Below the pieces are notes generated by a model, which ran no database searches, had not been told where the DNA came from, and saw only the letters and a program-made list of their open reading frames with translations. Positions 1 to 12,171 of a stretch of DNA of 44,631 bases are shown piece after piece. The stretch lies in NCBI RefSeq assembly GCF_021699055.1, contig NZ_SSXC01000030.1:1-44631 (forward strand), written 5' to 3'. The position numbers and the translations under genes were made by a program. Each line of letters opens with the position of its first letter. The first letter of the stretch is position 1. The DNA comes from Blastococcus sp. MG754426. GTDB taxonomy: Bacteria; Actinomycetota; Actinomycetes; Mycobacteriales; Geodermatophilaceae.

Positions 1-28
1 CTCCCGGGGGAACGTGGGGGTGGACGGC

Positions 29-1009
29 ATGGCGATGACCGCCATGGTGAAGGACGAGCTCTCCCGGGTGGAGTGCACGAAGACCTCCGAGCGCAAGGCG
101 GAGGTGACCGCGCTGCTGCGGTTCTCCGGTGGCCTGCACATCGTCGGAGGCCGTGTCGTCATCGAGGCGGAGCTGGACACCGGCTCGGTGGCCCGGCGGC
201 TGCGCCGGGACATCAGCGAGGTCTACGGCTACACCAGCGGGGTGAGCGTGCTCGCCGGCGGCAACATCCGCCGGGGGGTGCGCTACCTGGTCCGCATCGC
301 CAAGCACGGCGAGGGCCTGGCCCGCCAGACCGGGCTGGTGGACCAGCGCGGCCGCCCCGTGCGCGGCCTGCCGCCGGCCGTCGTCTCGGGCAGCATCAAC
401 GACGCCGAGGCGGCCTGGCGCGGCGCCTTCCTGGCCCACGGCTCGCTGACCGAGCCGGGGCGCTCGTCGTCGCTGGAGGTCACCTGCCCCGGCCCGGAGG
501 CCGCGATGGCCCTCGTCGGCGCGGCCCGCCGGCTGGGCATCGCCGCCAAGGCCCGGGAGGTGCGCGGGGCCGACCGCGTGGTCGTCCGGGACGGCGACGC
601 GATCAGCGCGCTGCTCACTCGGATGGGCGCGCACGACGCGGTGCTGGCCTGGGAGGAGCGGCGGATGCGCCGCGAGGTGCGGGCCACCGCCAACCGTCTG
701 GCCAACTTCGACGACGCCAACCTGCGCCGCTCCGCGCGGGCCGCCGTCGCCGCGAGCGCCCGGGTCGAGCGGGCGCTGGAGATCCTCGGCGAGGACGCGC
801 CCGAGCACCTGCTGGTCGCCGGCCGGCTGCGCCTCGAGTTCGGCCAGGCCTCGCTGGAGGAGCTCGGCCAGCGGGCCGACCCGCCGATGACCAAGGACGC
901 CGTCGCCGGGCGGATCCGGCGGCTGCTGGCCATGGCCGACAAGCGCGCCAAGGACCTCGGCATCCCGGACACGGAGTCCGTCGTCACCGACGACATGCTG
1001 GCCCAGTAG
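29..1009 (+). CDS. whiA: WhiA, sporulation/cell-division transcription regulator
   Basis: WhiA is a DNA-binding regulator of actinobacteria that works with WhiB to switch on division genes; it is also kept in non-sporulating species. The protein has an N-terminal degenerate LAGLIDADG homing-endonuclease-like fold (start [18 protein letters not shown]) and a C-terminal helix-turn-helix around residues 265-320, with the typical SLEELGQ...[16 protein letters not shown] signature. I chose ATG at 29 rather than the in-frame GTG at 14. It gives 326 residues, the usual family length, and a GGGGG-rich stretch lies about seven bases upstream. In relatives the gene ends the uvrC-rapZ-yvcK-whiA run, which would lie to the left of this window. 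A GC-rich hairpin follows the stop, so gap is probably a separate transcription unit. Confidence 0.96.
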   Translation: MAMTAMVKDELSRVECTKTSERKAEVTALLRFSGGLHIVGGRVVIEAELDTGSVARRLRRDISEVYGYTSGVSVLAGGNIRRGVRYLVRIAKHGEGLARQTGLVDQRGRPVRGLPPAVVSGSINDAEAAWRGAFLAHGSLTEPGRSSSLEVTCPGPEAAMALVGAARRLGIAAKAREVRGADRVVVRDGDAISALLTRMGAHDAVLAWEERRMRREVRATANRLANFDDANLRRSARAAVAASARVERALEILGEDAPEHLLVAGRLRLEFGQASLEELGQRADPPMTKDAVAGRIRRLLAMADKRAKDLGIPDTESVVTDDMLAQ

Positions 1010-1024
1010 AAGGACCCCCTCGCC

Positions 1025-1049
1025 CCCGCGCCTCGTCCCTCGGCGCGGG
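1025..1049 (+). terminator. Hairpin after whiA
   Basis: A perfect 8-bp stem (CCCGCGCC at 1025-1032 with GGCGCGGG at 1042-1049) and a 9-base loop, 15 bases after the whiA stop. It is GC-rich and lacks a strong T tract, as is common for actinobacterial terminators. Confidence 0.5.
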
Positions 1050-1173
1050 TTCCTGGTCGGGGTGTCCTTGCCCGACGTCGAGGGTCCGGGCTCACCGTCG
1101 GTGCTGAGCCAGGACCTTCTCGATCAGGTGACCTGGCCGACAGGGAGCGGGAGCCAGGGCCCAGCGCGACCGA

Positions 1174-2249
<1,076 letters not shown>

Positions 2250-2250
<1 letters not shown>

Positions 2251-3443
2251 TGCGCTCCGTCGACGACCTCATCTCCGAGGGCGTCTCGGGCCGGCGCGTG
2301 CTGCTGCGCGCCGACCTGAACGTCCCGCTGGACAAGAAGACCGGCGAGATCACCGACGACGGCCGGATCCGCGCCAGCCTGCCCACGCTGCAGGCGCTGC
2401 GGGAGGCCGGGGCGCGGGTGCTGGTCGCCGCGCACCTCGGCCGGCCCAAGGGCACGCCCGACCCGCAGTTCTCGCTCGCGCCGGTGGCCGCCCGGCTGGG
2501 CGAGCTGCTCGGCACCACCGTGCCCCTCGCCGCCGACGTGGCGGGGGAGGACGCGCGCGAGCAGGCGGCCGCCCTCGGCGACGGCGACGTCCTGCTGCTG
2601 GAGAACGTCCGCTTCGAGGCCGCCGAGACGAGCAAGGACGACGCCCAGCGGGGCGAGCTCGCCGACCGGCTCGCCGCGCTGGCCGACGTCTACGTGGACG
2701 ACGCGTTCGGCGCCGTCCACCGGGCGCACGCGTCGGTCTTCGACGTCGCCGAGCGGATCCCGCACTACGCCGGGCGGCTGGTCGCCCGCGAGCTCGACGT
2801 GCTCACCCGGCTGACCACCGACCCCGAGCGGCCCTACGTCGTGGTGCTGGGCGGCTCGAAGGTCAGCGACAAGCTCGCGGTGATCGAGGCCCTGCTGCCC
2901 AAGGTCGACCGGCTGCTCGTCGGCGGCGGGATGTGCTTCACCTTCCTGGCCGCCCAGGGCCACGGGGTGGGGAAGTCCCTCCTGGAGGCCGACCAGGTGG
3001 AGACCTGCCGGCGGCTGCTGGCCGAGGCGGGGAGGAGGATCGTGCTCCCGGTCGACGTCGTCTGCGCGCCCGAGTTCAGCGCGGACGCCCCGACCACCAC
3101 CGTGCCGGTCGACGCCATCCCCGAGGACCAGATGGGTCTGGACGTCGGCCCGCGCACCGTGGAGCTGTTCGGCGCCACGCTGGGCGACGCCCGCACGGTG
3201 TTCTGGAACGGCCCGATGGGCGTCTTCGAGCTGGCGCCCTTCCAGGACGGCACCCGCGGTGTGGCGCAGGCGGTCTCCGCCGTCGACGGGCTCTCCGTCG
3301 TGGGTGGCGGGGACTCGGCGGCCGCGGTGCGGGTGCTCGGTCTCGACGAGAGCGCCTACGGGCACATCAGCACCGGTGGCGGCGCGTCGCTGGAGTACCT
3401 CGAGGGCCGGGACCTCCCGGGCCTCGCGGTGCTGGCCGACTGA
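2250..3443 (+). CDS. pgk: Phosphoglycerate kinase
   Basis: Transfers phosphate from 1,3-bisphosphoglycerate to ADP, the first ATP-forming step of lower glycolysis. It has 397 residues, normal for the family. The N-terminal substrate motif RADLNVPLD is at residues 20-28, the hinge and nucleotide motif LGGSKVSDK is in the middle, and GGGDSAAAV is near the C terminus. The ATG shares one base with the gap stop codon, and the next gene, tpiA, starts 12 bases after the pgk stop. It is therefore the middle gene of a tight three-gene glycolytic operon. Confidence 0.98.
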
Positions 3444-3455
3444 GCGAGGAGCGAC

Positions 3456-4265
<810 letters not shown>

Positions 4266-4268
4266 ACC

Positions 4269-4312
4269 CTGCTGCCCGCCCCCGGCCGGACACGGATGGG
4301 GGTGGGCAGCAG
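4269..4312 (+). terminator. 14-bp hairpin between tpiA and the lipoprotein gene
   Basis: The arms at 4269-4282 and 4299-4312 pair over 14 positions, with a single G-T wobble and a 16-base loop. It starts four bases after the tpiA stop and ends on the base before the GTG start at 4313, so it also covers the purine-rich ribosome site of that gene. It could end the glycolytic transcript, or hide the start of the next gene, or both. Confidence 0.6.
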
Positions 4313-6076
4313 GTGGAGCCTTCGACGGCGGATCGGCTGCCGGGCTGGGCCCGTGGCTGGTCGCGCCGGCGCCTGCTCGGCTCGGCGGCGGTCATCGCGC
4401 TGGTCGTCGTCCTCGCCGTCAGCTGCCTCGGCGGCGCGGGCGGGCGGGCCGACGTGCCGGTGCTGGGCGACGGTCCCGACGCCGGCGTCGAGGGCGTCCG
4501 GTCGCCGTCGGACGAGCGCGGCGGCACGCTGCGGGTCGTCGCCCCCACCCTGGACAGCCTGGACCCGCAGCGCTCCTACCTGCCCGGCGTGTGGAACCTG
4601 ATGCGGCTCTACGCCCGCACCCTGGTGACGTTCGCCAGCGCGCCGGGGGGGACGACCGAGCTGGTGCCCGACCTCGCCACCGACCTCGGGACGGTCTCCG
4701 AGGACGGGCTGAGCTGGACCTTCACGCTGAAGGAGGGGGTCCGCTTCGAGAGCGGCCGGCCGATCACCAGCGGGGACGTCAAGTACGGCATCCAGCGCTC
4801 GTTCGCCTCGGACGTGATCGTCGGCGGCCCCACCTACCTGGTCGGCCTGCTCGACGACCCCGCCAACCCCTACCCGGGCCCGTACTCCACCGAGGAGGAC
4901 GACCCGGTCCTGTCCTCGATCGAGACGCCCGACGAGCGCACGATCGTCTTCCGGCTGCGGGCCCCGCAGCCGGACCTCCCGTACGTGCTGGCGCTGCCGT
5001 CGGCCAGCCCGGTGCCGGCCGAGGCCGACACCCGCGGCGAGTACGGCGCCGACCCGGTGTCCTCGGGCCCCTACGCGGTCTCCTCGGTGGACCCCGAGAC
5101 CGGCATCCTGCTGGAGCGCAACCCCGAGTGGGACCCCTCCACCGACGAGGTGCGCACGGCGCTGCCCGACGCCGTCGTGGTGCGCACCGGGCTCTCCGGC
5201 CTGGCCCGGGACCAGGCGCTGCTCGCCGGCTCCGCGGACCTCGACCTCTCGGGCACCGGGGTCATGCCGGCGACGACGGCCCGCCTGGCCGGGGACGGTG
5301 GCGAGGAGCTGCTGGACCGGGTCGACGACGTCACCACCGGCGCCGTCCGCCTGCTCGCGCTGCCCACCGACGTCGTCCCGATGGACGACGCCGGTTGCCG
5401 CGCCGCCGTCGCCGCCGCCATCGACCGCCGCGGCATCCAGGAGGCGCTCGGCGGTGCGGTCGACGCGGTGCGCAGCAGCACCCTGTGGCCGCGGGCGCTG
5501 GCCGGCGGCCCCGACGCCGGTGAGCTGGAGCCCGATCTCGACGCTGCCCGCGCCGCTCTCGAGGAGTGCGGCCGGCCCGACGGGTTCACCACCGTCCTGG
5601 CGGTCCCCGACGTGAGCAGCAGCGTCGACGTCGCCGAGGAGATCGCCGCCCAGCTCGCCGAGGTCCGGATCGACGTCGAGGTCCGGCCGCTGGACCCGGC
5701 CACCTTCTACGCCACCGACGTCGGCAACCCGGACAACGTCGCCGCGAGCGGCTACGGGCTGGTCCTCGCCACCCGCACGGCCGACTTCCCGACGCCGGGG
5801 TCGTTCCTCGTGCCCCTCGTCGACGGGCGGAGCATCGCCCGGGTGGGCAACCCGAACTACGCGCGGCTGGCCGATCCGGAGATCGACTCCCTCGTCGACC
5901 GCGCCCGGGCGGGGGACGCCCGGTGGGCCGAGGTCGCCGCCGCGGCGCAGGACCGGGCGGCCTACGTGCCGCTGGCCGAGACCCGCATCCAGCTGCTCGC
6001 GGGGCAGCGGCTGCGCAACGGTCTGGTCATGCGGCCGTACGACGGCTACGACGTGGCCACCGCCGGCGTCCGCTGA
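4313..6076 (+). CDS. ABC transporter solute-binding lipoprotein, peptide/nickel (SBP family 5) type
   Basis: A 587-residue extracytoplasmic binding protein of the dipeptide/oligopeptide (family 5) type, which would deliver a ligand to an ABC permease. The N terminus has arginines and a hydrophobic segment (residues 18-37) followed by Cys38, a likely lipid-attachment site. The box reads AVSC rather than the classical LAGC, and SRRRLLG resembles a weak twin-arginine signal. The body has the family pattern GGTLRVV...LDSLDPQRS near residue 65 and SGRPITSGDVKYGIQRSF near 145. No permease or ATPase gene is nearby, so it is an orphan and the ligand is unknown. GTG at 4313 is the only usable in-frame start before the signal segment, and it lies directly against a strong hairpin. 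Confidence 0.88.
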   Translation: MEPSTADRLPGWARGWSRRRLLGSAAVIALVVVLAVSCLGGAGGRADVPVLGDGPDAGVEGVRSPSDERGGTLRVVAPTLDSLDPQRSYLPGVWNLMRLYARTLVTFASAPGGTTELVPDLATDLGTVSEDGLSWTFTLKEGVRFESGRPITSGDVKYGIQRSFASDVIVGGPTYLVGLLDDPANPYPGPYSTEEDDPVLSSIETPDERTIVFRLRAPQPDLPYVLALPSASPVPAEADTRGEYGADPVSSGPYAVSSVDPETGILLERNPEWDPSTDEVRTALPDAVVVRTGLSGLARDQALLAGSADLDLSGTGVMPATTARLAGDGGEELLDRVDDVTTGAVRLLALPTDVVPMDDAGCRAAVAAAIDRRGIQEALGGAVDAVRSSTLWPRALAGGPDAGELEPDLDAARAALEECGRPDGFTTVLAVPDVSSSVDVAEEIAAQLAEVRIDVEVRPLDPATFYATDVGNPDNVAASGYGLVLATRTADFPTPGSFLVPLVDGRSIARVGNPNYARLADPEIDSLVDRARAGDARWAEVAAAAQDRAAYVPLAETRIQLLAGQRLRNGLVMRPYDGYDVATAGVR

Positions 6077-6077
6077 C

Positions 6078-6115
6078 GGGCGCCCGCCGCGGGCGGCTGA
6101 TCCGCGGGGGCGCCC
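6078..6115 (+). terminator. Hairpin after the solute-binding protein gene
   Basis: The stretch 6078-6092 pairs with 6102-6115 (GGGCGCCC at both ends, CCGCGG inside) with one unpaired base, and TTCCC follows. It begins one base after the stop codon. A strong terminator candidate. Confidence 0.55.
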
Positions 6116-6129
6116 TTCCCGGCAGGGCT

Positions 6130-6160
6130 GGACCGCGGGGTGCGGTCCGTCGGCTACCCT
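6130..6160 (+). promoter_or_regulatory. Small hairpin and candidate -10 element before secG
   Basis: A perfect 7-bp stem (GGACCGC at 6130-6136 with GCGGTCC at 6142-6148) is followed by TACCCT at 6155-6160, which fits TANNNT. Transcription would start about 50 bases before the secG ATG, giving secG its own promoter. Confidence 0.4.
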
Positions 6161-6214
6161 CGGGCGGAGAACTGGCGTCGGTCGCCGGTCGCCGACAACC
6201 TTCCGGAGAGGTCG

Positions 6215-6451
6215 ATGGAGCTGGTCCTCAACGTGCTGCTGGTGCTCAGCAGCCTGCTGCTCGTGGTGCTCATCCTGCTGCACCGCGGCAAGGGGGGCGG
6301 TCTGTCCTCGATGTTCGGCGGCTCGGTCTCCTCCTCGCTGTCCGGGTCGTCGGTGGTCGAGAAGAACCTCAACCGGCTGACCGTGCTGACCGCGCTGGTG
6401 TGGACCGTGTGCATCGTCGGCCTCGGCATCCTGATCAAGGTCACGCCCTGA
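6215..6451 (+). CDS. secG: Preprotein translocase subunit SecG
   Basis: Small auxiliary subunit of the SecYEG channel in the cytoplasmic membrane. The 78-residue product has two membrane segments (about residues 2-22 and 52-73). A glycine/serine-rich loop between them contains the family motif LLHRGKGGGLSSMFGG. The ATG at 6215 follows a clear ribosome site (GGAGAGG). In many actinobacteria secG follows gap-pgk-tpiA directly; here a solute-binding protein gene has come between them. Confidence 0.96.
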   Translation: MELVLNVLLVLSSLLLVVLILLHRGKGGGLSSMFGGSVSSSLSGSSVVEKNLNRLTVLTALVWTVCIVGLGILIKVTP

Positions 6452-6518
6452 CCTGCCCGTGAGTGGGCCGCTTCACAACCGGCGCGGAAAAGTGACCGGG
6501 AAGCGGCTGCCCAGGCCC

Positions 6519-6524
6519 TAGACT
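6519..6524 (+). promoter_or_regulatory. Candidate -10 element for rbpA
   Basis: TAGACT fits TANNNT and lies 52 bases before the rbpA GTG. No acceptable -35 box at 16-18 bases was found, and no SigR-type GGAAT/GTT pair is present. Confidence 0.4.
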
Positions 6525-6576
6525 CCTCCCGCGGTGCCGGCGGCGCCGCGCCCGGACGGACGATCAGGGGGCACAC

Positions 6577-6918
6577 GTGGCTGGTGGGAATGCGATCCGG
6601 GGCACCCGGGTCGGGGCGGGTCCGGTCGGCGAGGTGGAGCGCGGCGAGTCCGCACCCCGCCGGAGGATCCCCTACTGGTGCGCCAACGGGCACGAGACCC
6701 GCGTGGTGCTCGCGAGCGAGGCCGAGGTCCCCGAGCTGTGGGACTGCCCGCGCTGCGGGCTGCCCGCCGGGCAGGACAGCGCCGCCCCGCCGCCCGCGCC
6801 GCGGATCGAGCCGTACAAGACCCACCTGGCCTACGTGCGCGAGCGGCGCAGCGACGCCGACGGCGACGCCCTGCTCGAGGAGGCCCTCGACCGGCTGCGC
6901 GTGCGCCGCGGCGGCTGA
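6577..6918 (+). CDS. rbpA: RNA polymerase-binding protein RbpA
   Basis: Actinobacterial transcription factor that binds the principal sigma factor and core RNA polymerase and stabilises the open complex. The 113-residue product has the usual order: an N-terminal tail (IRGTRVGAGP), a core domain, and a C-terminal sigma-interaction helix (HLAYVRERRSDAD...LEEALDRLRVRR). Cysteines and a histidine in YWCANGH and WDCPRCG could bind zinc, as in Streptomyces RbpA and unlike the mycobacterial form. The GTG start follows a GGGGGC ribosome site. It converges on pgl with one base between the two stop codons. Confidence 0.93.
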   Translation: MAGGNAIRGTRVGAGPVGEVERGESAPRRRIPYWCANGHETRVVLASEAEVPELWDCPRCGLPAGQDSAAPPPAPRIEPYKTHLAYVRERRSDADGDALLEEALDRLRVRRGG

Positions 6919-6919
6919 C

Positions 6920-7672
6920 TCAACCTCCGGCGCGGGGCAGGCGTGACGCCGCGCCGGCATCCAGCAGCCAGCGGGTGGCGCGCGTGCCGTGCACCCCGGC
7001 CGCCGGGATGTCGGCGGGGTCGGCGCCGCCCAGCGCGGCGGCCACGGCCTCGGCCTTGCCCTCGCCGGTGACGAGCACCCACACCTCCTCGGCGCTGTTG
7101 ATCGCCGGGTAACCGAGGCTGATCCGGGTCGGCGGCGGCTTGGGGCAGTCGCGCACCGCGACCACCGGTCGCTCGTCGCGGACCGCCGGCGACCCCGGGA
7201 AGATGGACGCCGTGTGGCCCTCGGGCCCCATGCCCAGCAGCAGCACGTCGAAACGGGGCAGGCCGGCCCCGCCGGCGTGGGCGCGGAGCTCGGCGAGGTA
7301 GGCCTCGGCGGCCTCTTCGGGGGAGGCGCCCGAGTCCGTGGCGGGCATCGCGTGCACCCGCTCCGCGGGCACGCCGACGCGGTCGAGCAGCGCCGTCCGG
7401 GCCTGCCCCTCGTTGCGCTCGGCGTCGCCGGCGGGGACGAAGCGCTCGTCGCCCCACCAGACGTCGACGGCGGTCCAGTCGACCGTCTCCCGCACCGGCT
7501 CGGCGGCCAGGCCGGCCACCCGCTCCAGCACCGCGATGCCGATGCCGCCACCGGTCAGCACGACCGACGCGGTGCCGTGCACCGCCTGGGCGGCCGCGAG
7601 CCGGGCGACGAGCGCCTCGGCGACCGACCGGGCCAGCCGGTCGGCGTCGGGTTCGATGACGACGTCCGCCAC
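6920..7672 (-). CDS. pgl: 6-phosphogluconolactonase
   Basis: Hydrolyses 6-phosphogluconolactone to 6-phosphogluconate, the second oxidative pentose-phosphate step. The 250-residue protein has the family motifs VLTGGGIG near residue 38, DVWWGDERFVP near 70, LLGMGPEGHTASIFPG near 145 and LGYPAINSAEEVWVLVTGEGKA near 187. I chose GTG at 7672, which has a strong AGGAGGG ribosome site and the usual family length. An alternative GTG at 7738 overlaps the opcA stop in a GTGA arrangement and would add 22 residues of low similarity. It is the last gene of the tkt-tal-pgi-zwf-opcA-pgl cluster. Confidence 0.93.
   Translation of the reverse strand: MADVVIEPDADRLARSVAEALVARLAAAQAVHGTASVVLTGGGIGIAVLERVAGLAAEPVRETVDWTAVDVWWGDERFVPAGDAERNEGQARTALLDRVGVPAERVHAMPATDSGASPEEAAEAYLAELRAHAGGAGLPRFDVLLLGMGPEGHTASIFPGSPAVRDERPVVAVRDCPKPPPTRISLGYPAINSAEEVWVLVTGEGKAEAVAAALGGADPADIPAAGVHGTRATRWLLDAGAASRLPRAGG
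6927..6957 (+). terminator. Inverted repeat at the rbpA/pgl convergence
   Basis: A perfect 9-bp inverted repeat (6927-6935 with 6949-6957, CCGGCGCGG arm) with a 13-base spacer. It lies inside the last codons of pgl, just past the rbpA stop, where a terminator for rbpA is needed. Confidence 0.4.
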
Positions 7673-7734
7673 CTGGCCCTCCTGCTGGGGCCCGGTGCCG
7701 GCCTGCGAGTGGTGGGCGGCGGGAGGGTCAGTTC

Positions 7735-8871
7735 TCACGAGGTCCTCCCCGGTCGGACGTCGGTGGGCGCGGGCTCCCCGGCGTTCCGCTCCCCGTGGAG
7801 GGCGACCTCGTCGGAGTCCTCGGAGTCGCCGGGCACGGTGGGGCCGGTCGGGCCGGTCGGGCCGGTCTCGTCGCCGTCGTTCTCGGCCGGGTCGAACCAG
7901 ATGTGCTGCCGGGACCGCGCACGCTCGGCCAGCCCGGCGATGCCGGTGGCGGAGGAGAGCGCGTCGGCGTAGGGCTCGTCGGGGTCCAGCCGCCGCAGCT
8001 CCTCGCTGAGCAGGTCGCCCAGCACCCGCTCCGGCAGGGCGACGGTGGAGTCGGGCCGGTAGGGCTGCGAGATCACCGCGCCGCCGCGGTGGTCGGCGGC
8101 GACCCGCACCTCCTCGTCCTGGTCCAGGCGCAGCGCCACGGCCTCCACGCCCGAGGGCCCGGCGCGGCGGGTGCCCGCCTCGATGTCGACCGGGCACCCG
8201 CCGCGGGCGGCCAGCCACCCGGCGAGCAGTTGCGCGGTGGGGTTCCGCGGGTCCCCGGTGAGCTGCCCGCTGCGCACCCGGACCGGCTCGCCGCGGCGGC
8301 CGGCCACGGCGTCGAGGGTGGAGGTGAGCGTGGCCCGCCACGCGGTGCCCCGGGTCCAGGCCAGGTCGGTGTCGCCGGGCACGTAGTCCTGCCCGCGCGT
8401 GCGCAGCGCGGCGAGCGGGTCCTCGGCGAGGGAGCTGTCGGTGATCCGGCGGTCGGCGACGACGGACAGCGCGTCGGTGGCCAGCTGCTCGGGCGCCGGC
8501 GCGTGCCACCAGGCGACCACCGGTGCGTCCGCGGCCAGCAGCGGGAGGACGACGGACTCGGCGTGCAGCGCCAGGCGGCCGTACATCCGCATGACCACCG
8601 CCTCGCCCGGGCCCAGCCGCCCCCCGATGACCACCTCGGCGTCGAGCCGGGGGACCGGCGCGTCGATCTGGCGGCGGACCACGACGAGCACCCGGCAGGG
8701 GTGCATCTCGGCCGCGTGTGTCGCGGCCTCCTCGGCCTCGGCCACCCGGCTCTCGTCGGCCACGACCACCAGCGTGAGCGCCACGCCGGAGAGGACGGCG
8801 CCGCCGGTGCGGCGCTGGGCGGCCAGTTCCTTGACCACCGCAGAACCGGTGGTGTCCCAGAGGGTCGTCAC
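7735..8871 (-). CDS. opcA: Glucose-6-phosphate dehydrogenase assembly protein OpcA
   Basis: Partner protein required for full activity of actinobacterial (and cyanobacterial) glucose-6-phosphate dehydrogenase. The 378-residue product begins MTTLWDTTGSAVVKELAAQR and contains the OpcA pattern VVWWHAPAPEQLATDALSVV, where the query reads PVVAWWHAP. The conserved part ends near RQHIWFDPAEN. After that comes an acidic, Gly-Pro-Thr-repeat tail of about 55 residues that I do not recall from other OpcA proteins. The GTG at 8871 has a GGAGGAGA ribosome site. It lies 46 bases downstream of zwf in the same direction, as usual for this pair. Confidence 0.93.
   Translation of the reverse strand: MTTLWDTTGSAVVKELAAQRRTGGAVLSGVALTLVVVADESRVAEAEEAATHAAEMHPCRVLVVVRRQIDAPVPRLDAEVVIGGRLGPGEAVVMRMYGRLALHAESVVLPLLAADAPVVAWWHAPAPEQLATDALSVVADRRITDSSLAEDPLAALRTRGQDYVPGDTDLAWTRGTAWRATLTSTLDAVAGRRGEPVRVRSGQLTGDPRNPTAQLLAGWLAARGGCPVDIEAGTRRAGPSGVEAVALRLDQDEEVRVAADHRGGAVISQPYRPDSTVALPERVLGDLLSEELRRLDPDEPYADALSSATGIAGLAERARSRQHIWFDPAENDGDETGPTGPTGPTVPGDSEDSDEVALHGERNAGEPAPTDVRPGRTS
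7841..7867 (-). repeat. Three tandem 9-bp units inside opcA
   Basis: Three perfect copies of GGGCCGGTC, in frame, encode Gly-Pro-Thr three times in the low-complexity tail of OpcA. This looks like a small variable-number repeat. Confidence 0.7.
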
Positions 8872-8917
8872 GGGGTCTCCTCCGCTCGTGGCTGCAGGCC
8901 GGTCGCGCGCCCGCCGG

Positions 8918-10431
<1,514 letters not shown>

Positions 10432-10435
<4 letters not shown>

Positions 10436-10464
10436 CGCGGACCGCGCAGCGGGTGGGAGGTCAT
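10432..10464 (-). CDS. Possible 10-residue leader peptide upstream of zwf
   Basis: An ATG at 10464 opens a 10-codon frame (MTSHPLRGPR) whose TGA overlaps the zwf ATG in an ATGA junction. This would explain how zwf, which lacks a clear ribosome site, is translated. The frame's own ribosome site (GGACGG) is weak. The overlap is visible in the sequence, but translation is inference. Confidence 0.25.
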
Positions 10465-10486
10465 CGTCCGTCCTCGTGGTCGGGGG

Positions 10487-10520
10487 CCCGCCGTCCGGTC
10501 CGGGCGGACCGGACGGCGGG
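10487..10520 (-). terminator. 15-bp perfect hairpin between pgi and zwf
   Basis: A perfect 15-bp stem (10487-10501 with 10506-10520) and a 4-base loop. It lies 46 bases after the pgi stop and 51 bases before the zwf start. It is one of the strongest terminators or attenuators in the window and suggests that zwf-opcA-pgl can be transcribed apart from tkt-tal-pgi. Confidence 0.65.
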
Positions 10521-10566
10521 GAGGGGCGGGCGCGGCTCGGGCGGCTCCCCGGCCGGCTCGCCGCCC

Positions 10567-12171
10567 TCAGCAGTGCAACGCGGTGAGCAGCTGGTCGATG
10601 CCCGCCGCCCGGTCGGTCAGGTGCAGGTGGAGCAGCGGGCGGTCCCGATCGGCCAGCGCCTTGCGGTCGCCGGCGGCCTGTGCCGCCTGCAGGGTGCCGA
10701 AGGTGTACGGCTGGTCGGGGACCGGCAGGTCCTCGTCAGCGGCGCCGGTGATCTGCAGGAAGACCCCGACCTGCGGCCCGCCCTTGTGGTACTGCCCGGT
10801 GGAGTGCAGGAAGCGCGGGCCCCACCCGAAGGTGACCGCCTGCTCGGTGCGCTTCGCCAGCGCGGCGCGGACCTCGGCGGCGCGCGCGTCCCGGAGCCGG
10901 TCCAGGTAGGCCATGACGGCCAGGTAACCGCGGGGCGGGACGGCGGCCAGCAGCGCGTCCAGCGTCAGCGACAGCCCGTCGTGGGAGGTGAGGTCCACCC
11001 CCTGGAGCAGCTCGGCGGTGCCGCGGATCTCCACCGCGCCGATCGTGGCCTCGGCCGGCTCGTCGGGCAGCCCGGCGGCGAGGATCGCCTGGGTGTTCTC
11101 CTTGCTCTCGGTCACGTTGGGCTGGTCGAAGGGGTTGATGCCCAGGACCCGTCCGGCGACGGCGGTGGCGTACTCCCAGCCGAGGAACTGCGCCCCCAGC
11201 GGACCGGTGACGCAGACCGCCGGACCGGCCGGCGGGGCGTCGGCACCGACCAGGCCCAGCAGCACGTCGGGCCCCGAGCCGCCGGGCGCCTCCGGGGACT
11301 CCAGCACGACGGGCAGGATGCCGCGGCCCTCCTTGCCCGTCGACTCGGCGATGAGCTGCTCGGCCCAGTCGCCGAAGCCCTCGATCGGGGTCTCCCCGGC
11401 GTCGGCGAGCGCGAGCTTGTCGCGGTCGGCTCGGAACGCCGCACCCAGCGCCAGGCCCAGCTCCAGCGCGGGGTTGCCCGGCTCGGCCAGCCGCTCGGCC
11501 AGCCGCTCGGCGTCGTCGACGAGCGCGGTGACGTCGGCCCCGGCCAGCGCCGAGGGCACCAGCCCGAAGGCCGACAGCGCGCTGTACCGCCCGCCGACGG
11601 TGGGGTCGGCGAGGAACACCGCCCGGGCACCCATGGCCGAGGCGGTCTCGGCGAGCGGGGAGCCGGGATCGGTGACGACGACGAAGCGCCGGCCGGTCTC
11701 GGCCTCGTCGAGCCCGGCGCGGGCGAACGCGGCCACGAACGCCCGGCGCTGGCTCTCCGTCTCCACGGTGCCGCCCGACTTGGAGCTCACCACCACGACG
11801 GTGCGCTCCAGGTCGGTCATGGCCGCGAGCACCTGGCCCGGGTCGGTGGTGTCGAGCACGACCAGCGGCACACCGGCGGTCCGGCAGATGACCTCCGGGG
11901 CGAGCGACGAGCCGCCCATGCCGCACAGGACGATGCGGTCCAGGCCCTCGGCGACCAGTTCGGCCCGCAGCTCGGCGAGCGAGGCGAGCAGCGGCCGCGA
12001 CGTGGCCGGGAGGTCCAGCCACCCCAGCCGCACCGCGGCCTCGCTCTCGGCGTCGGGCCCCCACAGCGTCGCGTCCTTGCGCGCCAGGCGGGCGGCGACG
12101 TCGTCCTGCTCGAGCTCCGTGCGCAGCGGCCCGGGGACGTCCAGGTCGGCGCGGGTGACCTGGAGCGTCAC
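10567..12171 (-). CDS. pgi: Glucose-6-phosphate isomerase
   Basis: Interconverts glucose 6-phosphate and fructose 6-phosphate. The 534-residue product has sugar-isomerase phosphate-binding motifs: [12 protein letters not shown] near residue 79, [12 protein letters not shown] near 117, and a C-terminal [11 protein letters not shown]. It belongs to the subtype that is fused to transaldolase in some bacteria. Here the GTG start overlaps the tal stop codon in a GTGA junction, so the two halves are separate but translationally coupled. The start is fixed by that overlap and by the position of the first conserved segment. Confidence 0.93.
   Translation of the reverse strand: MTLQVTRADLDVPGPLRTELEQDDVAARLARKDATLWGPDAESEAAVRLGWLDLPATSRPLLASLAELRAELVAEGLDRIVLCGMGGSSLAPEVICRTAGVPLVVLDTTDPGQVLAAMTDLERTVVVVSSKSGGTVETESQRRAFVAAFARAGLDEAETGRRFVVVTDPGSPLAETASAMGARAVFLADPTVGGRYSALSAFGLVPSALAGADVTALVDDAERLAERLAEPGNPALELGLALGAAFRADRDKLALADAGETPIEGFGDWAEQLIAESTGKEGRGILPVVLESPEAPGGSGPDVLLGLVGADAPPAGPAVCVTGPLGAQFLGWEYATAVAGRVLGINPFDQPNVTESKENTQAILAAGLPDEPAEATIGAVEIRGTAELLQGVDLTSHDGLSLTLDALLAAVPPRGYLAVMAYLDRLRDARAAEVRAALAKRTEQAVTFGWGPRFLHSTGQYHKGGPQVGVFLQITGAADEDLPVPDQPYTFGTLQAAQAAGDRKALADRDRPLLHLHLTDRAAGIDQLLTALHC

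Noticed and set aside
6452..6576. A SigR-type oxidative-stress promoter for rbpA
   Set aside because: Streptomyces rbpA is SigR-controlled, but no GGAAT-N18/19-GTT pair is found; GGAAA at 6486 has no GTT partner at the right distance.
7673..7738. Upstream GTG at 7738 as the pgl start
   Set aside because: It overlaps the opcA stop neatly, but the added 22 residues show no family similarity and the GTG at 7672 has a far better ribosome site; it remains possible.
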